Shown: positions 23,070 to 28,567 of the stretch, piece by piece
Layout of the letters: each line of letters starts with the position of its first letter
How positions within the stretch are numbered: the first letter of the stretch is position 1
Origin: Ovoidimarina sp050299695
GTDB taxonomy: Bacteria > Pseudomonadota > Alphaproteobacteria > Rhodobacterales > Rhodobacteraceae
DNA length: 28,567 nt
Assembly: GCA_050299695.1 (NCBI GenBank)
Contig: JBNKWI010000040.1
Location: 1-28,567 of the forward strand
Reading direction: 5' to 3'
The notes under the pieces: model-generated
Database searches by the model: none
Told to the model about the DNA's origin: nothing
Seen by the model: only the letters and a program-made list of their open reading frames with translations
Program-made: the position numbers and the translations under genes

Positions 23070-23687
23070 ATGGATGCAAGGGATGTGGAAGCGCTTTTCA
23101 CACGGCGTGACGGGGCCTATCGCTTCGCGCGCTGGGGCCGGCCCATCGTGCCGGTGGTGTTCGGCGTCGAGGACGCGACGCTCTCGGTGGTGAAGGGCGC
23201 CATCGAGGCGGTGGTGGCGCTGGCCGGGCACCGGATGGCCGAGACCGATCCTGAGCTCGGCGCGAATTTCATGCTGTTCTTCTTCCGCGACTGGGCAGAG
23301 CTGCCGGAGGTGCCGGGGCTCGACCGGTTGGTGCCGGATCTCGGGCCGCTGGTGGCGCGGCTGGAGGCGGAGGGGGCGAACCAGTACCGCCTCTTCCGTT
23401 TCGACGAGGGTGGCGCGATCCGGGCCTGTTTCCTGTTCCTCCGGATGGATGGGAACTTGTCGGCGATGCCGGCGGAGGAGCTTGCGCTGGCGCAGGTGGT
23501 GCAGGCGGTGCTTTTGTGGTCAGACGCCGCGTTCCGGGACAGCTCGCCGCTGGCGCGGGTCGAGCGCGGTGGCGTGATCCTGCGACCGGAGATCGCCGGG
23601 CTGATCCGGGCGGGCTACGATCCGGTGATGCCGGCGGCGGCGCGGGATCCGAGCCATGCGATGCGGCTGGCGGCGCGGATGGGGTGA
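23070..23687 (+). CDS. Conserved-looking cytoplasmic protein of unknown function (205 aa)
   Basis: 205 residues starting MDARDVEALFTRRDGAYRFARWGRPI. No signal peptide or membrane span is seen. It appears to be a mixed alpha/beta globular protein with segments VPVVFGVEDATLSVVKGAIEAVVALAGH, FMLFFFRDWAEL and GAIRACFLFLRMDG, and a helical C-terminus ending MRLAARMG. I do not recognise the domain. Codon use fits the genome and the ORF is uninterrupted, so it is very probably a real gene. The upstream gap contains the repeat element; the downstream gap contains gene debris. Confidence 0.78.
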   Translation: MDARDVEALFTRRDGAYRFARWGRPIVPVVFGVEDATLSVVKGAIEAVVALAGHRMAETDPELGANFMLFFFRDWAELPEVPGLDRLVPDLGPLVARLEAEGANQYRLFRFDEGGAIRACFLFLRMDGNLSAMPAEELALAQVVQAVLLWSDAAFRDSSPLARVERGGVILRPEIAGLIRAGYDPVMPAAARDPSHAMRLAARMG

Positions 23688-23745
23688 GGTGGCCGACGTC
23701 GCGTGAAGACGTCGGTTTCCATTCCCTTTCTGTTCTGCCCGGGGT

Positions 23746-23835
23746 GCAGCACAAGGTGCGGTACCACTTGGTGAGCAGCGCGAGGTTGACGGCGAACCAG
23801 GCGCTCTCGAGCACGAAGTCCTCGGCGGCGAGAAC
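23746..23835 (-). pseudogene. Fragment resembling the C-terminus of the 21960-22769 membrane protein
   Basis: The minus strand reads VLAAEDFVLESAWFAVNLAL followed directly by LTKWYRTL. The end matches LALLTEWYREL at the C-terminus of the 269-aa membrane protein, and an AFD triplet upstream (near 23855) also aligns with it. No start, no N-terminal spans and no separate stop are present, so this is most likely a leftover of a paralogous gene. The match is short, so chance cannot be excluded. Confidence 0.5.
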
Positions 23836-24055
23836 ATGCTCGACGTCGAACGCATCGCGCCCAACCGGCTGCGCGTGACCCGCCGCGTCGCCGCGTCGCC
23901 GGAGCGGATCTGGCAGGCGCATGTCGACCCGGAGATCCTGCCGCGCTTGCTGACCGGTCCGGACGGCTGGACGTCGAGACGATGCTCGCCACCGGCATGA
24001 CCGAGGGCATGGATCTGAGCTTCGCGCGCCTCGAAACCCTCGAGGAAGCGCCTAG
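23836..24055 (+). pseudogene. Decayed AHSA1/SRPBCC-domain gene with internal deletion
   Basis: The frame from the ATG at 23836 gives 54 residues, MLDVERIAPNRLRVTRRVAA and then SPERIWQAHVDPEILPRLLTGPDGW, the typical N-terminus of AHSA1-like SRPBCC proteins. It then runs out of homology to a stop at 23998-24000. In another frame, from 23973, VETMLATGMTEGMDLSFARL follows, which is the typical C-terminal helix of the same family. The central roughly 80-90 residues of the fold are missing and the frame changes at the join. The remnant ends at the folD stop codon. It is very unlikely to make a functional protein. Confidence 0.7.
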
Positions 24056-24942
24056 GCGGTCAGGCCCTCTGGTTCGGGCAACCCGTTCGCCCGGCAGCAG
24101 GCGGTGAGCGTGTTCGCCAGGAGGCAGGCGATGGTCATCGGTCCGACGCCGCCCGGCACCGGGGTGATCGCGCCCGCCACCTCGACGGCACTCGCGAAAT
24201 CCACGTCGCCGACGAGCTTCGGCTTGCCGTCCCGCTCGATCCGGTTGATGCCCACGTCGATCACCGTCGCGCCCGGCTTGATCCAGTCGCCCGGCACCAT
24301 CTCCGGCCGGCCCACCGCCGCCACGACGATATCAGCCCGCCGCACCACCTCGGGCAGATCCTTGGTGCGCGAATGCGCGATGGTCACCGTGCAGCTGTCC
24401 TTCAAGAGAAGCTGCGCCATCGGCTTGCCGACGATGTTCGAGCGGCCGATCACCACCGCGTCCAGCCCCGAGAGCGACCCGTGATGGTCGCGCAGCATCA
24501 TCAGAGAGCCGAGCGGCGTGCAGGGCACCATCGATTTCTGCCCCGTGCCGAGCAGGCCGACATTCGAGATGTGAAACCCGTCCACATCCTTCGCCGGGTC
24601 GATCGCGTTGATGACGAGATCCTCGTTCATGTGCTTCGGCAGCGGTAGCTGCACCAGGATCCCGTGGATCGTCGGGTCCGCGTTCAGCTCCTCCACCAGC
24701 GCCAGGAGCGCCGCCTCCGTGGTGTCGGCGTCGAGCTTGTGCTCGACCGACTTCATCCCGGCCTCGACAGTCTGCTTGCCCTTCGAGCGGACATAGACCT
24801 GGCTCGCGGGATCCTCGCCCACCAGCACCACCGCCAGGCCCGGCGTGATCCCATGATCCGCCTTCAACCGCGCCACATGGGCCGCCACCTCGCCCCTGAT
24901 CCGGGCCGCGAAGGCCTTACCGTCGATGATAGTCGCGCTCAT
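24052..24942 (-). CDS. folD: Bifunctional methylenetetrahydrofolate dehydrogenase/methenyltetrahydrofolate cyclohydrolase
   Basis: 296 residues from the ATG at 24942 (MSATIIDGKAFAARIRGEV), with GAGGGA upstream. Catalytic landmarks: Y50 and K54 (SQVYVRSKGK), Q98 (GILVQLPLPKH) and D121 (DVDGFHISNVG). The NADP-binding segment is VIGRSNIVGKPMAQLLL, and the C-terminal signature is ITPVPGGVGPMTIACLLANT. It interconverts one-carbon tetrahydrofolate forms for purine and formyl-Met-tRNA synthesis. It follows ftsH on the minus strand but a terminator (25011-25037) lies between, so it probably has its own promoter. Confidence 0.97.
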   Translation of the reverse strand: MSATIIDGKAFAARIRGEVAAHVARLKADHGITPGLAVVLVGEDPASQVYVRSKGKQTVEAGMKSVEHKLDADTTEAALLALVEELNADPTIHGILVQLPLPKHMNEDLVINAIDPAKDVDGFHISNVGLLGTGQKSMVPCTPLGSLMMLRDHHGSLSGLDAVVIGRSNIVGKPMAQLLLKDSCTVTIAHSRTKDLPEVVRRADIVVAAVGRPEMVPGDWIKPGATVIDVGINRIERDGKPKLVGDVDFASAVEVAGAITPVPGGVGPMTIACLLANTLTACCRANGLPEPEGLTA

Positions 24943-25010
24943 TCCGATCCCTCGATTTCCATTCGCGCCCACCCTCCTCGCGGGGCCGCGCGGCGCAATC
25001 TCGGATACGA

Positions 25011-25037
25011 CAAAGGCCGGCGCAAGGCCGACCTTTG
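25011..25037 (-). terminator. Probable terminator of ftsH
   Basis: On the minus strand CAAAGG-T-CGGC and GCCG-G-CCTTTG pair around CTTGC, with one mismatch, and the descending arm ends CCTTTG. It sits about 30 bases after the ftsH stop. Confidence 0.65.
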
Positions 25038-25065
25038 AATGCGAATCGCGGCGATACGCCCCGGC

Positions 25066-26991
25066 TCAGGCCGAGGGTTCGGGCTCCATGCCCCCCTCGC
25101 CGTCCTCGCGCTTCGGCTTGGGCTTGGTCTTCGGCACCGCGGTGAGCGAGGCCGGCGCATTGCCCTGGGGCGTGTCGTCGCCGTCGTCGTCGCGGTTCAA
25201 GGGCTCGCCGGCGATCACCTTGGTGATCTCGATGCCGGTCAGCGTCTCGTATTCCAGAAGCCCCTGCGCCAGCCGTTCCCAGCCCTCGTTCTGCTCGGTC
25301 AGGATGCGTTTCGCCGTGGCATAGCCCTCGTCGATCAGTTCCTTGACCTTCGCGTCGATCCGCTTCTGCATCTCTTCGGAATGGTTGGTGCCGCCGTTGT
25401 AGGCGCCGAGGTAGCTCTGCTGCTCGTTGGCGTAATCGACCATGCCGATCTCCTCGGCAAATCCGTATTGCGTCACCATGGCGCGGGCCATCTGGGTGGC
25501 CTGCTTGATGTCCTGCGAGGCGCCCGAGGTCACGTTCTCGCGGCCGAACTTCAGCTCCTCGGCCGCCCGCCCACCCATCGCCATGGCGATCCGCGAGGTG
25601 AACCAGGTATAGCTCGCCGAAATCCGGTCGCGCTCGGGCAGCGAAAGCACCAGCCCCAGCGCCCGACCGCGCGGAATGATCGTCGCCTTGTGGATCGGGT
25701 CGTGCTGCGGCACGTTCAGCCCGACGATGGCATGCCCCGCCTCATGATAGGCGGTCAGTTTCTTCTCGTCCTCGGACATGACCATCGACCGCCGCTCGGC
25801 GCCCATCATCACCTTGTCCTTGGCGTTCTCGAAATCCTCCATCGTCACGAAGCGCCGGCCCACGCGGGCCGCCATCAGCGCCGCCTCGTTCACGAGGTTC
25901 GCCAGATCCGCACCGGAAAACCCGGGCGTGCCCCGCGCGATGATCCGCAGGTCCACATCCGGGCCCAGCGGCACCTTGCGCGCATGGACGCCGAGGATCT
26001 TCTCGCGGCCCTTGATGTCGGGGTTCGGCACCTGCACCTGCCGGTCGAACCGGCCGGGGCGCAGGAGCGCGGGGTCCAGGACGTCGGGCCGGTTGGTCGC
26101 GGCAACGATGATGATCCCCTCGTTCGCCTCGAACCCGTCCATCTCGACCAGAAGCTGGTTCAACGTCTGCTCGCGCTCGTCATTGCCGCCGCCATAGCCG
26201 ACGCCCCGCGACCGGCCCACCGCGTCGATCTCGTCGATGAAAACGATGCAGGGCGCGTTCTTCTTCGCCTGTTCGAACATGTCGCGCACCCGGCTCGCGC
26301 CCACGCCGACGAACATCTCGACGAAGTCCGAGCCCGAAATCGTGAAGAACGGCACGCCCGCCTCGCCGGCGATGGCGCGCGCGAGCAATGTCTTACCGGT
26401 GCCCGGCGGGCCCACCAGCAGCGCGCCCTTCGGGATCTTGCCGCCGAGGCGCGAGAATTTCTGCGGGTTGCGCAGGAACTCGACGATCTCCTCGAGCTCC
26501 TCCTTCGCCTCGTCGATGCCCGCCACGTCGTCGAAGGTCACCCGCCCGTGCTTCTCGGTCAAAAGCTTCGCACGGCTCTTGCCGAAGCCCATCGCGCCGC
26601 CGCGCCCGCCGCCCTGCATCCGGTTCATGAAGTAGATCCAGACCCCGATCAGGATGATGAAGGGCAGGAAGGTCATCAGGAGCGTGGTGAAGCCCGACTG
26701 CTCCTGCGGGATCACCTTGACCGAAACGTTCTTCTCGATCAGCAGCTTGGTGATGTCGCTGCCCTCGGGCTGCGTGGTCACGTATTCGTTGCCGTTCGCC
26801 TCGCGGAAAATGACGCGCTCGCCGTCGAGCGTCACGCTCTGCACCTCGCCGTTATCGACCGCCTCGATGAAGTCCGAATAGTTCATCGTCCGCGACGACA
26901 TGGTCGACTGGCTGCCCGAGAACAGGTTGAACAGCGCCAGGATCAGGAGGAACAGGACGACCCAGAAGGCGACGTTGCGCGCATTACCCAA
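25066..26991 (-). CDS. ftsH: ATP-dependent zinc metalloprotease FtsH
   Basis: 641 residues, TTG start at 26991 (MGNARNVAFWVVLFLLILALF). TM1 is at about 8-26, a periplasmic domain follows, and TM2 is at about 100-124. The AAA domain has Walker A GPPGTGKT (about 194-201), Walker B IVFIDEIDAVG, GGGNDEREQTLNQLL and the arginine fingers in RPGRFDRQV. The protease has the zinc motif HEAGH (about 414-418) and the downstream acidic ligand in TSGASQDIKQAT. It is the membrane-bound hexameric protease for misfolded membrane proteins and regulators. The rare TTG start is firmly supported by AAAGGAG seven bases upstream and by matching the family N-terminus. It follows tilS, with a likely own promoter. 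Confidence 0.98.
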   Translation of the reverse strand: MGNARNVAFWVVLFLLILALFNLFSGSQSTMSSRTMNYSDFIEAVDNGEVQSVTLDGERVIFREANGNEYVTTQPEGSDITKLLIEKNVSVKVIPQEQSGFTTLLMTFLPFIILIGVWIYFMNRMQGGGRGGAMGFGKSRAKLLTEKHGRVTFDDVAGIDEAKEELEEIVEFLRNPQKFSRLGGKIPKGALLVGPPGTGKTLLARAIAGEAGVPFFTISGSDFVEMFVGVGASRVRDMFEQAKKNAPCIVFIDEIDAVGRSRGVGYGGGNDEREQTLNQLLVEMDGFEANEGIIIVAATNRPDVLDPALLRPGRFDRQVQVPNPDIKGREKILGVHARKVPLGPDVDLRIIARGTPGFSGADLANLVNEAALMAARVGRRFVTMEDFENAKDKVMMGAERRSMVMSEDEKKLTAYHEAGHAIVGLNVPQHDPIHKATIIPRGRALGLVLSLPERDRISASYTWFTSRIAMAMGGRAAEELKFGRENVTSGASQDIKQATQMARAMVTQYGFAEEIGMVDYANEQQSYLGAYNGGTNHSEEMQKRIDAKVKELIDEGYATAKRILTEQNEGWERLAQGLLEYETLTGIEITKVIAGEPLNRDDDGDDTPQGNAPASLTAVPKTKPKPKREDGEGGMEPEPSA

Positions 26992-26998
26992 GGAAAGT

Positions 26999-27005
26999 CT
27001 CCTTT
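26999..27005 (-). promoter_or_regulatory. Strong ribosome-binding site that fixes the ftsH TTG start
   Basis: AAAGGAG (minus strand, 27005-26999) lies seven bases before the TTG at 26991. No in-frame ATG that would keep the first membrane span lies nearby, so TTG is the start. Confidence 0.8.
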
Positions 27006-27052
27006 GAACGGTCAGAAAGGCCCATGAAGCACATGCTTACAGGCCCGGGGTT

Positions 27053-27080
27053 AAGATAGCCATTCGAATCCCGGGTTCAA
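27053..27080 (-). promoter_or_regulatory. Candidate ftsH promoter
   Basis: On the minus strand TTGAAC (27080-27075, overlapping the tilS stop) and TATCTT (27058-27053) are separated by 16 bases. It predicts a leader of about 55 bases carrying the strong ribosome-binding site. It is not a clear heat-shock (sigma-32) match. Confidence 0.5.
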
Positions 27081-28318
27081 TGCGCGAGAAGCGAAGCGGC
27101 GAATTCCGCCGGTTCCGGTGCGCGCGCGACCCAGCCATTGGGCCACCCGGCCAGTGGCGCGGCGACAAGCGTTGCGCCCCGCCAGACCGACGGCGAGGCC
27201 AGAAGCGTGGCGCGCGGCAGCCCCGTCGCCCGCCAATCGGGGCAGTCCTTCACCGCCTCGCCCAGCGCGCGCAGCTCGAGATCCGGCGCGTGCGGCCCTT
27301 CCAGCACCCAACGCCTGTCCCAGGGCGCGTCGGTCGGGCCCGCGAGCCCCGCCACCGCGGCATGTTCGCGCACCACCCGCACCGTCATGTCCGAGACCAG
27401 AACGCGGCACCCATGCAGCGTAACGTTCTCGACCCTGAAACAGGCATGGCTCGCATCGAACATCGGCTCCCGCCGCGGTGGATACTCGGCCGAGGCGACC
27501 CAGCGCAGCGCGCCGGCCAGTACCCGCCGATGCAGTTCCGGCGCCAGCCGGTTCAGCCGCGCGCGGTCGAACAGCACATCGCCCGCCACCACCTTGGCAT
27601 GCTCCCGCGCGAACTCCGCCGCCGCCAGGGCCAGCGCGTCCCGCGCGCTGCCGAGGTAGAGCGCCGTCCCCGCCAGCCGCTCCACGGTGATCCCCAGAGG
27701 CGCCAGGGCCGCCAGCACCGACCGCGCCCGCACCCGCTCGAACTCCTCGTCCGCGTTCGACGGATCCTCGACCCAGCGCACCCCGCGCCGCCCGAGAAAT
27801 GCCCGGAGATCCTCGCGCCGCTGCCCGAGAAGCGGTCGCCGGAACGTCACCCCGTGCCGCGTCACCGACGCCGCCATGCCCGACAACCCGTCCACCCCGG
27901 CCTCGCGCGCCAGCCGCATCAGCACCGTCTCGGCCTGGTCGTCCATGGTATGGCCCAGGGCCACCGCCTCGACCCCACGCTCCCGCGCCCAGTCGGCCAA
28001 CATCGCGTAGCGCGTGCGCCGCGCCTCGGCCTGAAGGTTGCCCTTCCCGTCCCAGCCACGCCATTCGAGCACATCGTGCGAAATGCCCAGCCCCTCGCAG
28101 ATCCGCGCCACGTGGAGCGCCTCGCTCGCCGAGCCCGGGCGCAACCGGTGATCCACCGTCACCGCGGCGATCTCCGCCTTGCCCCAGCCGTGCAGCAGGT
28201 GCAGGAGCGCCAGGCTATCCGACCCGCCCGACACGGCAACGCCCAGCCGCCGGGGCGGTCGGGCGCCGAAGGCCGTGTCGATGGCGTCGATCAGCCCGGT
28301 ATCGGACCTCACACGCAT
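27077..28318 (-). CDS. tilS: tRNA(Ile)-lysidine synthase
   Basis: 413 residues from the ATG at 28318 (MRVRSDTGLIDAIDTAFG); a GTG two codons later (28312) is an alternative start. The PP-loop ATPase motif is VAVSGGSDSLALLHLL (SGGSDS 30-35). Further TilS motifs are AAVTVDHRLRPGS, GNLQAEARRTRYAMLADWA, LGHTMDDQAETVLMRLAREAG and WVEDPSNAD. TilS converts C34 of the tRNA-Ile CAU anticodon to lysidine, changing it from Met to Ile decoding. The start overlaps the cpoB stop, so translation is probably coupled. The C-terminal domain is diverged, as is common in alphaproteobacteria. Confidence 0.95.
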   Translation of the reverse strand: MRVRSDTGLIDAIDTAFGARPPRRLGVAVSGGSDSLALLHLLHGWGKAEIAAVTVDHRLRPGSASEALHVARICEGLGISHDVLEWRGWDGKGNLQAEARRTRYAMLADWARERGVEAVALGHTMDDQAETVLMRLAREAGVDGLSGMAASVTRHGVTFRRPLLGQRREDLRAFLGRRGVRWVEDPSNADEEFERVRARSVLAALAPLGITVERLAGTALYLGSARDALALAAAEFAREHAKVVAGDVLFDRARLNRLAPELHRRVLAGALRWVASAEYPPRREPMFDASHACFRVENVTLHGCRVLVSDMTVRVVREHAAVAGLAGPTDAPWDRRWVLEGPHAPDLELRALGEAVKDCPDWRATGLPRATLLASPSVWRGATLVAAPLAGWPNGWVARAPEPAEFAASLLAH

Positions 28319-28567
28319 CCCATGTTGGTCCGCGCCGTCTGCGCCTCTTCCGAAGCAGCCGAGCCTGGAAACTTCGAGGTCAGCTCGCCCAGCATTGTGC
28401 ACGCCTCGTCCGCGGCCCCCAGCGTGTCGAGCGAAAGCCCCAGCTCCAGAAGCGCATCCGGCGCCATGGTCCCGTCGGGATCGCCCGAATAGGCCTCGAG
28501 ATAGGCCTTCGCCGCCGCCGAAGTGTTGCCGAGCGCCGCCAGCGACTTGCCGCGCCAGAAATGCGCC
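28309..28567 (-). CDS. cpoB: Cell division coordinator CpoB / YbgF TPR protein (C-terminal part)
   Basis: The last 85 residues of a gene entering from the window edge: AHFWRGKSLAALGNTSAAAK, then AYLEAYSGDPDGTMAPDALL and so on to ARTNMGCV and a TGA at 28311-28309. The TPR-like pattern with LGELTSKFPGSAASEEA is typical of the C-terminal YbgF domain. The protein is periplasmic and works with the Tol-Pal system to coordinate envelope constriction and peptidoglycan synthesis. The gene order cpoB-tilS-ftsH on one strand is usual for Rhodobacterales and supports the call. The signal peptide and coiled-coil part lie outside the window. Confidence 0.85.
   Translation of the reverse strand, partial: AHFWRGKSLAALGNTSAAAKAYLEAYSGDPDGTMAPDALLELGLSLDTLGAADEACTMLGELTSKFPGSAASEEAQTARTNMGCV

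Noticed and set aside
23022..23231. A minus-strand ORF ending in KGLV at the repeat copy B, as a gene next to the element
   Set aside because: It is antisense to the start of the 205-aa gene, has a His/Arg-rich shadow composition and no ribosome-binding site.
25039..27027. A 662-codon plus-strand frame opposite ftsH
   Set aside because: Antisense shadow; FtsH motifs are unambiguous on the minus strand.
27041..27085. TTCGAATCCCGG near a CCCGGG pair, looking like a tRNA T-arm
   Set aside because: The 5' half of the T stem does not pair, and no acceptor, D or anticodon arms are found. It is better explained as part of the tilS-ftsH spacer and promoter.

Overview
The window is very GC-rich and compact and reads as core chromosome of an alphaproteobacterium, most likely a Rhodobacterales/Rhodobacteraceae member. 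The evidence is gene content and order: COQ9 next to rpsU, dnaX-ybaB-recR, ruvC-ruvA-ruvB, cpoB-tilS-ftsH-folD, a fructose-6-phosphate-aldolase-type transaldolase, and FtsH with the N-terminus seen in that group. I saw no rRNA, tRNA, CRISPR array, insertion sequence, phage gene or toxin-antitoxin module.

Layout. Bases 1-800: a partial COQ9 gene (ubiquinone synthesis) diverges from rpsU, which has a recognisable promoter and terminator. Bases 900-3400: an orphan chemoreceptor with a NIT-type sensor domain. Bases 3660-7634 (minus strand): dnaX, ybaB, an unrecognised 7-TM membrane gene, and recR. Bases 7787-11072: a Prx5-type peroxiredoxin diverges from a plus-strand run of ferredoxin reductase, rsmD and a HAD phosphatase, which meets a small minus-strand gene of unknown function. 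Bases 11173-16709: priA, a SprA-related putative metalloprotease, a secreted unknown, transaldolase, and an acidic Met/His/Asp-rich protein with a (GTC)8 tract. Bases 17055-19611: msrA, a P-loop kinase-like gene with no Walker A lysine, prmA, and a one-TM unknown ending at a strong hairpin terminator. Bases 19772-21943: the ruvCAB resolvasome. Bases 21960-24056: a loosely packed stretch with a 6-TM unknown, an intergenic repeat, a 205-aa unknown and remains of two decayed genes. Bases 24052-28567 (minus strand): cpoB (partial), tilS, ftsH, folD.

Most genes are housekeeping: replication and recombination (DnaX, PriA, RecR, RuvABC), translation and its modification (S21, RsmD, PrmA, TilS), protein quality control and redox repair (FtsH, MsrA, peroxiredoxin), folate and sugar metabolism. 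No new multigene system stands out. The points most worth checking are the debris at 23690-24056, a two-copy intergenic element (7720-7790 and 22880-23025), the Asp/Met/His-rich protein at 15627-16709, the lysine-less P-loop protein at 17702-18265, and the membrane gene between ybaB and recR. Codon positions and motifs were read by eye. Family assignments are from memory of conserved motifs, not from a search.
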